Assembly (NCBI GenBank): GCA_963710315.1
Contig: CAVPZW010000004.1
Location: forward strand, 62,001-126,000
DNA: 64,000 bases
DNA from: Palsa-360 sp963710315
GTDB taxonomy: Bacteria > Acidobacteriota > Terriglobia > Acidiferrales > UBA7541
Direction of reading: 5' to 3'
Position numbers and translations under genes: made by a program. Numbering within the stretch: the stretch's first letter is position 1; each line of letters opens with the position of its first letter. A model generated the notes under the pieces. That model did not search any database, was not told the origin of the DNA, and saw nothing but the letters and a program-made list of their open reading frames with translations. Positions 1 through 8,033 of this stretch are shown here, one piece after another.

Positions 1-269
1 TGGATACTTGTCACTTGACCTTCGAACGCATCGGAGTAATACAGATCATCAGGCCTATCAGAAAATGCCTGGTAGACACGATTCGTTGACGCTGGTGCTC
101 GGTATCTGTTCGTGTAGCCATTCAGCTTAGACAGCACTTGGAGGAGTTTGTCCGCTCGTGGCTTCGGAATCACAAGCTCATAATCACAAGGGAACTTCGC
201 CTCCGAAGAAGGGGAGGGCAGTTCCTCCTCCTCCCACATCTCCATGAAGTCATTCCAGATTAGAGCCAT
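1..269 (-). CDS. Hypothetical protein, 3' end beyond the window
   Basis: An open frame of 89 codons runs from an ATG at 269 off the left edge of the window. A GGAGG sequence lies eight bases before the ATG, which supports the start. The product begins MALIWNDFMEMWEEEELPSP and is acidic near its N-terminus; no family is recognised. It lies 44 bases downstream of the integrase stop on the same strand, so the two could be co-transcribed. Its continuation past the edge shows that the element extends to the left of this window. Confidence 0.6.
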   Translation of the reverse strand, partial: MALIWNDFMEMWEEEELPSPSSEAKFPCDYELVIPKPRADKLLQVLSKLNGYTNRYRAPASTNRVYQAFSDRPDDLYYSDAFEGQVTSI

Positions 270-312
270 ATTGCTCGCCTCCATTGTGTGCCAGCGCATT
301 TATTAAAGTTCC

Positions 313-1620
313 TCATTCTGCATTCTCCTGTTTATTCGATGTGACAACTACCGTCTCTGCTATCGTCGGCAAGTGGAATCCGAGTCCGGCCTTTTCGCAT
401 AGTTCGCGCCGCTTTTCCGTTTCTTGTTTGACGATGGTGTATTCGTCGGTGATAGTCTTTTTGCCGTGGCCTAGCCAGAACTTCACGTAGGCATCGGGAG
501 TCCCGGCCACAGTTCGCAAATAGGTCGTCCTGAATCGGCGGAAGGAATGGAAGCCGTATCCGCCCTTCTTTTCCACGACTCCGGGGATTTTCTCCACGCC
601 GACCTTTATCCAGCTCTTGCCCTCCCTCTTCATAATCTGGCGCTCAGTCCCGAAGAGAATATTGTCGAGCACGTTCTTGCGAATGTTGCCGTACTGGAGA
701 GGCTTGCCACTCTTCGCGCAAAACAAATAGCCGGAAGTACGACTGCCGATGAACTCCAAAAGCATCTTTGCCAGATCGGGATGGATGTCTACTTCCCGGC
801 GTCCGGCGGGCGTTTTCGGTGAGTCCTGCTTCGTCCCGTCCTGGAGGATGATGCTATTGACGTAAAGCACGCGGCAGTCTTTCGAAAGCGTGGTAGTCGT
901 TTCAGGATCAGCCTCAATCTCAATCGCTAGCGCTTCCCCTACGCGCAGGCCAGTTCCCGCCAGCATCGCAAACATGACTGGATATTGGCCAGGTGGTGCA
1001 GCAGTGACGGTCTTATCTATTTGCTCGCTATTGAACGCCTTCTGCTGCTTCTTCCGAACGTCTGGAATGTCAATCTCTTCCAGGTTCCACTTGACGTTGA
1101 ACATCGGCTCAAAAAGTTCGTTTCTGATTGACGCTACGACTTGAGTGATGATGTGGAACGTGTCGGCCATGACGGATGCGGAGCTTTCCTGTTCGTGCAT
1201 TCGGTCAATGACCTCCTTCGCTTTGGAGGTCTTTACATGGGCAAGAGGCACGTCCGCGAGGACGGGATAAATCCACCGTTCTAGATAGTGGCGGTAGAGT
1301 CTGAGCGTGTTCTTTTTCAGTGGATGTTTCCGGCGATTCTGCGATTTCCTTAACCAGCGCTCGGCTGCTTCGTTGAAAGTGATCTTGTCTTTGCCCTCTT
1401 CCGGTAGCATGTCCGGTAGAGCAATCCTCCCGCTCGCCACGTCGATGATTTCTTTCGCCTTTCTCCGGCGCTCCTCATTAAGGAGAACGCCTGGGCCAGT
1501 GATGGGGCAGACTCTCTCCCGTATCAAGCGCTTCACGCCGTTGTCGTTCTTCCAGTAACGGACGGTCCAGTAGAGACCGTGCTTTTTGACTTTGAACTTC
1601 GTGTGACCTATGTTTGCCAT
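313..1620 (-). CDS. Tyrosine recombinase (integrase)
   Basis: Phage-type tyrosine integrase of 435 residues. It should catalyse site-specific integration and excision of the element between about 1 and 18.7 kb. The N-terminal part holds an arm-type DNA-binding and core-binding region. The catalytic domain shows R226 in GTGLRVGEAL, a probable K269, H358 and R361 in HSFR, H385 in LGHG and the nucleophile Y394 in TDEY. All the expected residues are present, so the enzyme looks active. ATG at 1620 is preferred over the upstream in-frame ATG at 1662, because MANIGHTKF begins the recognisable domain and a GAGG precedes it. The tRNA-Asn fragment at 18,646 is its likely target. Confidence 0.92.
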   Translation of the reverse strand: MANIGHTKFKVKKHGLYWTVRYWKNDNGVKRLIRERVCPITGPGVLLNEERRRKAKEIIDVASGRIALPDMLPEEGKDKITFNEAAERWLRKSQNRRKHPLKKNTLRLYRHYLERWIYPVLADVPLAHVKTSKAKEVIDRMHEQESSASVMADTFHIITQVVASIRNELFEPMFNVKWNLEEIDIPDVRKKQQKAFNSEQIDKTVTAAPPGQYPVMFAMLAGTGLRVGEALAIEIEADPETTTTLSKDCRVLYVNSIILQDGTKQDSPKTPAGRREVDIHPDLAKMLLEFIGSRTSGYLFCAKSGKPLQYGNIRKNVLDNILFGTERQIMKREGKSWIKVGVEKIPGVVEKKGGYGFHSFRRFRTTYLRTVAGTPDAYVKFWLGHGKKTITDEYTIVKQETEKRRELCEKAGLGFHLPTIAETVVVTSNKQENAE

Positions 1621-1646
1621 AACGCATATCCTCAGTGCTGTAATAC

Positions 1647-1700
1647 GTGCTATATATAGCACCTATACAGATGCTTGTATATGGTACTCGTATGGTACTT
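1647..1700. promoter_or_regulatory. Palindrome and direct repeats upstream of the integrase
   Basis: A perfect 16-bp palindrome, GTGCTATATATAGCAC, lies at 1647-1662. A close direct repeat follows at about 1679-1698, with TATGGTACT occurring twice 11 bp apart. The block sits just upstream of the chosen integrase start. Such sites could bind a repressor, an excisionase or the integrase arm-binding domain; which of these is not visible from sequence. Confidence 0.4.
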
Positions 1701-1822
1701 TTAGGCTACTTTGGTCTGGCGGGGGAGAGAAAGGGCTATTGAGACCTGGAAAGGCCGGGAAATCGCCTTCTAGGGGCTATCTCGGGCTACTCTAAGTATC
1801 TGATTAGACGACTATTGGGAGA

Positions 1823-2329
1823 TCATCTCAGATCGGGGTTTTGTCTAAAGTGCTGGCGGACTTTCTGGGCGATTTCGACGGGAACGCTAGACGAGTGCGT
1901 CTTCTGTTCGGTAATACCGAGGCTGGGTAAAAGATCAATGATGGTTGAGGCCTTGACTTCCAACTCCCTGGCCAAATCGTTGATTCTGATTTCGCGCTCA
2001 CGTCTCGGCTCTTTGGGGCCTTCTATGGGAGAGGCTGCGGACGGGCGTGGCACCACTGGTGGAGGGTTTGGTGCGACAGGGGCTACTCTGTTGTTGTGAA
2101 ACTCCGCAATATCTTCGCTCAGCCGGGCAATCAATCGGAGTGGATACATTCTGAGCATCCAGCCCGGAATATCAGTCCCCACATCTTTGTTCTGCAATAG
2201 ATGATGCAGCACAACCAGGCCACGGACATAGGCCGAAGTATTGCCCCCGCAGTATTCGTTCGCGGAGTCCTCAATCATTTTCTTAGCCGCGTTATCCACC
2301 GTCAGAACTATTCGTATTTGATCTGCCAT
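1823..2329 (-). CDS. RHH-like protein with an IF2_N-like C-terminal module
   Basis: 168 residues. Residues 3-45 (IRIVLTVDNAAKKMIEDSAN, then TSAYVRGL) resemble a ribbon-helix-helix DNA-binding fold of the ParD/plasmid-repressor style. Residues 82-110 are a proline-rich linker. Residues 112-161 (RINDLARELEVKAS, then LGITEQKTHSSS and KVRQHF) closely resemble the small helical IF2_N module that opens translation initiation factor IF-2, especially in acidobacterial forms as remembered. No GTPase domain follows, so this is not IF-2. It may be a regulator that borrowed the module for RNA, DNA or protein contacts. It lies upstream of the integrase on the same strand. Confidence 0.7.
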   Translation of the reverse strand: MADQIRIVLTVDNAAKKMIEDSANEYCGGNTSAYVRGLVVLHHLLQNKDVGTDIPGWMLRMYPLRLIARLSEDIAEFHNNRVAPVAPNPPPVVPRPSAASPIEGPKEPRREREIRINDLARELEVKASTIIDLLPSLGITEQKTHSSSVPVEIAQKVRQHFRQNPDLR

Positions 2330-2506
2330 CTGGCCCCTCGCCCGACAGTGTACCCTCCAAGAGGTGGAAAATGAAGTGATTAAATAAGGACTGTAGAAAG
2401 CACTAATCTAAAGGCATGACGGAGCACTATTCTGATGCCACAAGCACTTGTCTGCTAGTCTCCAAAGACCCCGATCTTGGAGCCGCTATGGATGTGATGG
2501 TCCCGT

Positions 2507-2947
2507 CTATGAAAGATTTGCCTGTCGCTGGAGCGCCTGCGGGAGCGTCGCGGCCCGGAAGTACTCCATGACCTGGATGTCTTCAACCAGGTTATGTTCG
2601 TCAACAATCGTTTTGTCGATCTTGTGGAAGTACCACTGTTCTTGCCGCGACTGCATAACTTCCCACAATATGAGCCCAATAAACTTGGCTGCCATCGCGT
2701 AGTCACGGTTCATGGCAACATACGCGGGCTCATAGACCTCGAACCACTCATCTCCTTGGCCTGGACGACATACGATGTATTGCGCCCGGACGACATCCCT
2801 GTCGTTAATCGCGGCGTTCATAGCATCGACGATTGCGTGTTGATCGTCTTCCGAAAGGAACGACAGCCAAGTTTCATAAACTTGCGGGCGTGCCCACGGG
2901 CGGGATACCTGGACTTCTCCCGATTCGGTTAACTTTGCAAGGGCCAT
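2507..2947 (-). CDS. Hypothetical protein of the element
   Basis: 146 residues starting MALAKLTESG. A strong AAAGGAGA lies about nine bases before the ATG, which is why this frame is chosen over the competing frames in the same interval. The protein is soluble and mixed-charge, with several tryptophans and tyrosines (for example GDEWFEVYEPAYVAMNRDY); no membrane segment or known motif is seen. Its stop is followed by about 180 bases without a gene before the RHH/IF2_N gene. Function unknown. Confidence 0.65.
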   Translation of the reverse strand: MALAKLTESGEVQVSRPWARPQVYETWLSFLSEDDQHAIVDAMNAAINDRDVVRAQYIVCRPGQGDEWFEVYEPAYVAMNRDYAMAAKFIGLILWEVMQSRQEQWYFHKIDKTIVDEHNLVEDIQVMEYFRAATLPQALQRQANLS

Positions 2948-3072
2948 GTTTGGTCTGTCTCCTTTGGGCCGCTCAGTTTATCAAACACGAGGCTGGATGC
3001 TTCATTGGGGCTGGTGTGAAGCGCGGGATTTGTGCGCGATCCAAGGGCCTCTCGAACTTGTTCCCTGTGGGG

Positions 3073-3309
3073 TCAAGACTTGTAGATTCCCTTATCCAGC
3101 CCGCGCACGATCAGATTCATGCGGGTTTTGAAAACACTACAGATGCGAAGCAGCGTCCTAACGGTGATCGGACGCCCAGCTTCGATTTGTTGCCAATGAC
3201 GGGCCGAAAAGCCAAAAGAAATCATGTCCTCTTGACTGAATCCGCCCCTCTTGCGCAGTTCCCGGATTCGCTGTCCCAGCGCTTTGAAAAACTTCCGCTC
3301 GTCTAACAC
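3073..3309 (-). CDS. XRE-family helix-turn-helix regulator
   Basis: A small repressor-type protein of about 78 residues. The segment LGQRIRELRKRGGFSQEDM, followed by FSARHWQQIEAGRPITVRTL, is a classic Cro/C1-type helix-turn-helix of the XRE family. The GTG at 3309 is preferred; a TTG at 3333 would add eight residues but would overlap the inverted repeat that looks like the operator. It is divergent from the plus-strand genes at 3.5-5.5 kb and probably controls itself and the divergent unit. Lysogeny-like control of the element is inference. Confidence 0.8.
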   Translation of the reverse strand: MLDERKFFKALGQRIRELRKRGGFSQEDMISFGFSARHWQQIEAGRPITVRTLLRICSVFKTRMNLIVRGLDKGIYKS

Positions 3310-3313
3310 GCCA

Positions 3314-3337
3314 CTGCTTGTACTGTTGCACAAGCAG
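3314..3337. promoter_or_regulatory. Candidate operator of the XRE regulator
   Basis: An inverted repeat with perfect 8-bp arms, CTGCTTGT and ACAAGCAG, separated by 8 bp. It begins five bases upstream of the GTG start chosen for the XRE regulator, in the divergent intergenic region. The size and placement fit an autoregulatory operator; binding is inferred. Confidence 0.45.
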
Positions 3338-3535
3338 AAACACCACGAGCAGATTAGCTGGTCTGCACCATCTACAGACTACTAGAATAACTTTGTCAGG
3401 TATTACGATCAATGTAAACATGTTGAAAGAACCCAGACTTGAAGGGACTTTCGATTTTATCCTTTTATATCGCATTGTGTTCCTGCGGTAGGAACAATCT
3501 GGGTGCGAAGCTACGACCCCAAAGAAGGAGGCATC

Positions 3536-3847
3536 ATGAAGTGGAAGATTATCGCTTTGGTTGTGTTTGTCCTGTTGGCTATTTTTGTCTGGCCGACTCC
3601 ATATCGCTACGGATGTCAGACTAAATGGTCCGATGGACGTTGTGCCGCAGAGATTCGAGCGAACAGATGGACAGGCACCTTATCTGCTAGGTATTTCGAA
3701 CGACGCGACGCCAGTGCTCCTGTGGTACCAGTGGGAACGGGCGAATGGCAGGTAGAGTCCACACTATGTCGCGCCGGTGAAGCACAGGTTGTTAACCGCA
3801 ACAACTCATCTTCAAACTGCACGCCAGAAAATGAAATAACCTGGTAA
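3536..3847 (+). CDS. Small membrane-anchored or secreted protein
   Basis: 103 residues from ATG 3536, which follows AAGGAGG at good spacing; an in-frame ATG at 3503 has no such site. Residues 1-20 (MKWKIIALVVFVLLAIFVWP) form an N-terminal hydrophobic segment, either a signal anchor or an uncleaved signal peptide. The remainder is polar with four cysteines, suggesting an extracytoplasmic domain with possible disulfides. It is followed 39 bases downstream by another membrane protein on the same strand. No family is recognised. Confidence 0.65.
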   Translation: MKWKIIALVVFVLLAIFVWPTPYRYGCQTKWSDGRCAAEIRANRWTGTLSARYFERRDASAPVVPVGTGEWQVESTLCRAGEAQVVNRNNSSSNCTPENEITW

Positions 3848-3886
3848 GCGTACCGCTACCTTAGCTGAATCAGTGAAGGGCGATAC

Positions 3887-5500
3887 ATGATGAAACTTGT
3901 AAAATACTTTGCATGGTTGCTGCTTTTGGTGGGAGTTTTTCAAATCTACAACACGCTTACTCAGCCTGGGCCAAGGTACATCGAAAAAGCGATCTACTGC
4001 GACTATTTTGCTGGAGGCTGGCATTGCCAAGACAACTCACCCCAGACGTTAGCGGTGGACACGGCCACATGGGCACGGTACATGCTGCCATTCGATGTGT
4101 TCCTCATGCTGATTGGTGGGGCGATGCTTTACGGTGCATCCAAGGCTAATAAAAGATTTGTTTGGGCGGCCTTCGTGGCGCTTGTCGCCTTGTTCGTCGT
4201 GCAGAAGAATCACACGCCGAGAGTGTATGTTAATCGCCAGGCAGAGAAAACTGTCTCTGAGCCGCAATCACAATCTTTGCCACAAAAGGTCCAAACTGCC
4301 GTGGTTACTGTGTGGACGCAACCAAACAGGTCCCCGGTTACTTCGCATACCGAGATGTATCCGCAAGAGGACACCGTCCTCTATCTCGCTTACAAGAACG
4401 CAGTCGTCTTCCCCGGATTCGATAGCGCATTAATGATGCAAACAGGGCAATACAGCGTAGTTAATGCCGGGGGCTTCCCGACAAGATATAGCTCAACCGC
4501 GTCTTACGTCTTGTATGACGTAAGTGCTGGCTGGTCTCGCTTTTCGGATTTGAACGACGTTGGGCGGTCCATCGTTCAACACTTCTGTCAGGATGAGCAT
4601 TTGGCCCTGTACGAGGTTGTTGATCGTCAGCATGTGGATTATTCGAAAGGCCCGGAACAGTCCAACCTCGTCTCCGTCTGTAATCGGCCAATCCATGAAA
4701 CGGCGGTTCCCGTCCTTGCGGCTACCTCGGGAGAAACATTTGCGCCATCCGACCTTTTGCAAGAAGACAAATACAGCGACTACACCATCCGAATCTATAG
4801 GAACGGCGGGCAAGACGGAATGGAGGGTCTCGAAATCCTGAAGCAAGGCACAAGAGCTTATGCCGATCAAAACTCTTCCTTTGGGATCGGGACGGGCGAG
4901 GAGGAAGATGTGCATATTCCTCCCATCGGAGCAGACGTAACGGGATTGGGCATTCCCGATTTGGTTGTTAAGGAATATTCGGGTGGTGCGCATTGTTGTA
5001 CTTCGGTGGACGTATTCGAGTTGGGCAACAACTTTCGCAAGATCGTGACTCTTGAACAAGCGGATTGCGACGGAGCGACTTTCAAGCGGCAAAACGATGG
5101 GGGATACCTTTTCTACGGATGTGACCCGGTCGTGAGAATGCCTGGTTCCAGTTTTGCCGATTCGGCTGTACCTCAAGTGATTCTCCGATACGCGAATGGT
5201 TCGTTCCACATGGACTCCGATTTGATGAGGAAGCGGCCTCCTTCCATAGAGGATTTGAAGGCGAAGGCTGCTGAGGTTGCATCGAACCCTACTTGGTCTA
5301 CCCAGGATGTACCCGGCGCATTCTGGCAGTACGTGATTGACCTGACGTACAGTGGCAGTGCCCACTCAGTCGATCAGTTCATTGCGCTGTCCTGGCCAGC
5401 CCAGCGGAGGGATAAAGACCAACGGATGCAGGAGTTTCTGTCGCAACTAAAGAAGAGTCCTTATTGGACGGATATTCAGGCCCTCAATGCACACCAGTGA
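3887..5500 (+). CDS. Membrane protein with extracytoplasmic SGGAHCC-type domain
   Basis: 537 residues. Three hydrophobic segments are visible, at about residues 6-24, 66-84 and 91-105. A long extracytoplasmic part follows. Its C-terminal half contains IPDLVVKEYSGGAHCCTSVD, a paired-cysteine pattern seen in uncharacterised FG-GAP-like or periplasmic bacterial proteins, then CDGATFKRQNDGGYLFYGCD. The last ~80 residues are helical and polar. Start is ATG 3887; ATG 3890 is equally possible. It probably forms a two-gene unit with the small anchored protein before it. The role is unknown; envelope modification or exclusion by the element would be speculation. Confidence 0.75.
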   Translation: MMKLVKYFAWLLLLVGVFQIYNTLTQPGPRYIEKAIYCDYFAGGWHCQDNSPQTLAVDTATWARYMLPFDVFLMLIGGAMLYGASKANKRFVWAAFVALVALFVVQKNHTPRVYVNRQAEKTVSEPQSQSLPQKVQTAVVTVWTQPNRSPVTSHTEMYPQEDTVLYLAYKNAVVFPGFDSALMMQTGQYSVVNAGGFPTRYSSTASYVLYDVSAGWSRFSDLNDVGRSIVQHFCQDEHLALYEVVDRQHVDYSKGPEQSNLVSVCNRPIHETAVPVLAATSGETFAPSDLLQEDKYSDYTIRIYRNGGQDGMEGLEILKQGTRAYADQNSSFGIGTGEEEDVHIPPIGADVTGLGIPDLVVKEYSGGAHCCTSVDVFELGNNFRKIVTLEQADCDGATFKRQNDGGYLFYGCDPVVRMPGSSFADSAVPQVILRYANGSFHMDSDLMRKRPPSIEDLKAKAAEVASNPTWSTQDVPGAFWQYVIDLTYSGSAHSVDQFIALSWPAQRRDKDQRMQEFLSQLKKSPYWTDIQALNAHQ

Positions 5501-5591
5501 GAGTGGTTTCCTCCACATAAACCAGTGCGCTGACCTGCGGCGTGTCAACGACGAGAGCCTACCAGATTCGGTTTTCATTCGACATCCTCGA

Positions 5592-5711
5592 CTAACGAGT
5601 CAGATGGAATGCGAGCTTCATCAGTTCGATGATGAGATTTGCCGCCAGATGGAAAACGGCGTCCTTTATCGCATCTGCGAAGTAGGTGAAGGCTGTATTT
5701 TTGTTTTCCAT
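5592..5711 (-). CDS. Microprotein of 39 residues
   Basis: A short frame with an excellent ribosome binding site: GGGAGG lies five to six bases before ATG 5711. The product begins MENKNTAFTYFADAIKDAVF and continues as one predicted amphipathic helix rich in Ala, Leu, Ile and Phe, ending in LTR before TAG. It is antisense to a longer plus-strand frame (5487-5831) that lacks any family signal and is probably a shadow. Function unknown; small helical proteins of this sort occur in mobile elements as toxins, antitoxins or regulators. Confidence 0.5.
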   Translation of the reverse strand: MENKNTAFTYFADAIKDAVFHLAANLIIELMKLAFHLTR

Positions 5712-5768
5712 ATAGCCTCCCTGATAAAGGAGGCCGTAGTCAGTTTTCTTCGCTTAGAAATAGAAAGA

Positions 5769-5787
5769 GGCCCTGGGCCACAGGGCC
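5769..5787 (-). terminator. Hairpin after the minus-strand gene block
   Basis: A 7-bp GC-rich stem (GGCCCTG paired with CAGGGCC) with a 5-base loop. Read on the minus strand it is followed by TCTTTCTATTTCT, a plausible rho-independent tail. It lies between the end of the 7525-5844 gene block and the microprotein at 5711. Confidence 0.5.
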
Positions 5788-5843
5788 TTTCAGCAGATTT
5801 GTTTGTTGTCCGTCTTACAACTTACCTATGATGTGCGTATTCA

Positions 5844-6032
5844 TTATTTAGTCCTTTCGGTCGCGCAGACGGCTGCTTGTTTCAGCGTTGGTTCCTTGCA
5901 TCGGACGGACGGTGGACCCAACCGGACGCATAACGTGCAGGGGATTTCCGGCCCGTAGGTTCGTGCTAGACCACGCCCGCACAGCGGACATTTCTTTTCG
6001 GTCAGGGGTTCGCGGATGGAGGCGTCTCGCAT
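5844..6032 (-). CDS. Small zinc-finger-like protein
   Basis: 62 residues from ATG 6032, which overlaps the stop of the upstream gene as TAATG and so implies translational coupling. The sequence has CPLCGRG at residues 15-21 followed by CTLC, a CxxC...CxxC arrangement able to hold a zinc ion. The longer in-frame start at 6080 is not preferred, because it lies inside the upstream gene. Function unknown. Such short zinc ribbons are common among phage and plasmid accessory genes. Confidence 0.6.
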   Translation of the reverse strand: MRDASIREPLTEKKCPLCGRGLARTYGPEIPCTLCVRLGPPSVRCKEPTLKQAAVCATERTK

Positions 6033-6541
6033 TAGCGCACCCCCGTCTTCATGATTAACGGTCGGCCACAGCAACGGCACACACGGGAATCCTTCGCTTC
6101 GTCCAAAGTGGTCCGCATGATGTCGGTGTCATAGCCTGAGTTTTTCCAATCGTCGCCGATGAACCTGAAACAGGAGTCGGTGTGTCTCCACTTTTCCCCG
6201 TCGAAGTATTCGCCGATGATTCCCCACACCCCTTCCCGATTCACTTTGGCGATGAACTCCCTACGGTCGCGTTCTAATCTCGACGCAGGGATGTCAGGGT
6301 TAGCTTTTGGATTGAAGCAGTCGCCTTCGATATCCTCCAGGCAACATGTTTCGTCGGACACTATGCGGAGTCGTACATTGCCTCGTTGCGGATCAATCGC
6401 TTCTCCGTTGGAATACTCAGCCACTTCGTGTTTCTCCCATTCCAGGCGAGTCCGGGCATTGGAAAGTGCCCACCGAGCCTGAAAACCTTTGGCCCGCTCG
6501 CGCTGGTACAGGCGAAGCAGTTCTTTCCGTCGTTTTGTCAT
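6032..6541 (-). CDS. Hypothetical protein with C-terminal CxxC motif
   Basis: 169 residues from ATG 6541, two bases after the upstream stop. The N-terminus (MTKRRKELLRLYQRERAKGF) is basic and helical. The body has alternating charge with FDGEKWRHTDSCFRFIGDDW. The end carries CRCCGRPL, another possible half of a metal site. It belongs to a tightly packed three-gene minus-strand unit (7525-5844). No family is recognised with confidence. Confidence 0.6.
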   Translation of the reverse strand: MTKRRKELLRLYQRERAKGFQARWALSNARTRLEWEKHEVAEYSNGEAIDPQRGNVRLRIVSDETCCLEDIEGDCFNPKANPDIPASRLERDRREFIAKVNREGVWGIIGEYFDGEKWRHTDSCFRFIGDDWKNSGYDTDIMRTTLDEAKDSRVCRCCGRPLIMKTGVR

Positions 6542-6543
6542 TC

Positions 6544-7525
6544 TCACGATTGCACCTCCAAGGTAGGTTCGATTGCGGTCGCGGAAGTCGGAACGGAATC
6601 GAGAGCTGGCGCTATGCGCTCGATCTCTTGGAAAGAGACCACATGGCAACCAGCCTTTACCGTTCCGTCCGGCTCAATACGGTCAATGGCGTATAGGCCA
6701 AGGTGGATGGCGTGCCCGTTTCGAACGTAGGCTTTGTGGGATTCACGGACATTGCGGATAAATGCCAATCCTCGCTTGGCGTGGGAGACGGGGAATCTTG
6801 CCCCCCGGCTTGTCACCACTTCATCCCCGTCGATGCGCAGCATCGTGGGAACATCGTAGAGACAGCCGGAGTATTGCCCGGCCCGCCATTTGGCGATTAG
6901 TTCTTGCTGACGAACGATAGCTTCGGCCTGCTTACGTTTGGTTTGCTCTGCTTTTTCCGCTGCTCGCTTGGCTTCGCGCTTGCGAACAGCGTTTAGTGCC
7001 TCGGAGTCGATCTCAGGTACTTCCGGGATATTCGGAACCGGCAGGCCGAAGAATGCACAATAAGCGAATGCTTGATCGCGCAGATGCCCGGCATGTTGGT
7101 TGTTCGAGGATTTCGCATACGAGGACCTGGCCCGAGCGCGACGTGATGACGTACTTCTCGATCCGCTCGACGTAGTCGGCCAGGTTGCCCGCATGATCGT
7201 CAGCAGTTAGATCGTTTCCGCAGTACCGACCGTGGCATACGTTCGGGACATGGAAGACCCGAATCCCCGAGGGGATCGAGGAACGAACAGCCGAGCAATG
7301 GCTTGAGGTGGTGACGCTGTATGTGGCGGTTGTGAATAGGACGGCCCGTTCGCCAGCGTGGTTCGTTGCATGACGAGCGATTGGGAAATGCGAACCGTAG
7401 CTGTAGATCGTGTCGCCGGTGAAATAGAGATTGCCCTGGCGATTCCGCGCTTCATCTTGTGTGCGGTGCGCCCACAGATGCGGAATCTCGCCAGTATCGA
7501 AGACGTGCTTCTTCCTTTTATTCAT
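6544..7525 (-). pseudogene. Frame-disrupted phage/plasmid-type protein
   Basis: Two overlapping minus-strand frames together make one protein. The first starts at ATG 7525 behind AGGAGC and reads MNKRKKHVFDTGEIPHLWAH, then NLYFTGDTIYSYGSHFPIAR, a pattern I associate with uncharacterised actinophage and plasmid proteins. The second, in the next frame, continues as SSNNQHAGHLRDQAFAYCAF and runs with a coiled, Lys/Ala-rich helix to the stop at 6544. The switch lies somewhere in 7050-7190, with a net +1 shift. This may be a real mutation, a sequencing indel or a programmed frameshift; no obvious slippery heptamer is seen. Confidence 0.6.
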
Positions 7526-7681
7526 GGCATAGCTCCTTTTTTTGAGGGAATAACTGCGTGCAGACACACAACGACCGGGGAGTGTTTGAGTTCAGGAGAA
7601 ATAGATTGAGTGAAAGACCGGAAAGCTTACGAGATCAGGACTACTGTGGTGGGAGGACTTCCTGAAGGGGGAGATTGTTTT

Positions 7682-7906
7682 TCATGCAGACTGCTTGGGC
7701 TTCATTTTGCTAATGAGGAAGTCATGAGCGTCAGCGCTGTTGTTCGCGACAAGTTCCAGTGCTTTGCAGGTGCCGCGCAACACTGCGGGAACAACCTTCA
7801 CCTCGAACAGCTCTTTCACTTTCTCGGAGCGATCCTTGATGAAAGGTTTGATCTGACGATGATCGAAATACATGCTGATTCCGGGGACTCCGATTGACAT
7901 GCGCAT
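7682..7906 (-). CDS. Small hypothetical protein
   Basis: 74 residues starting MRMSIGVPGISMYFDHRQIK, followed by a charged helical part containing SEKVKELFEVKVVPAVLRG. A GGAAG lies about ten bases before ATG 7906. A plus-strand frame (7610-7897) covers the same bases and cannot be fully excluded; this strand is preferred because its neighbours lie on it and its composition is more protein-like. Function unknown. Confidence 0.4.
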   Translation of the reverse strand: MRMSIGVPGISMYFDHRQIKPFIKDRSEKVKELFEVKVVPAVLRGTCKALELVANNSADAHDFLISKMKPKQSA

Positions 7907-7950
7907 AGTGTTCCACTTCCTTTTCTGAGCGACTTTTTTTAGCCACTCCT

Positions 7951-7976
7951 TCTGCCCGCTCTTTCGAACGGGCAGA
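7951..7976. repeat. Inverted repeat, 8-bp arms
   Basis: TCTGCCCG and CGGGCAGA flank a 10-base loop. No clear T-run follows on either strand, so it could be a processing or regulatory stem rather than a simple terminator. Confidence 0.35.
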
Positions 7977-8033
7977 CAGCGAGGCTAAAACCGTAATCTC
8001 GGGTTCTCCTTTCTGGATTATTCGTGAGTCACA

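Noticed and set aside
1823..2329. Considered as a fragment of infB
   Set aside because: Only the small IF2_N-like module is present, attached to an unrelated N-terminus with intact start and stop; no GTPase remnants.
5487..5831. 114-residue plus-strand frame after the membrane protein
   Set aside because: No ribosome binding site or family signal, and it overlaps a microprotein with a strong site on the other strand; kept only as a weak alternative.
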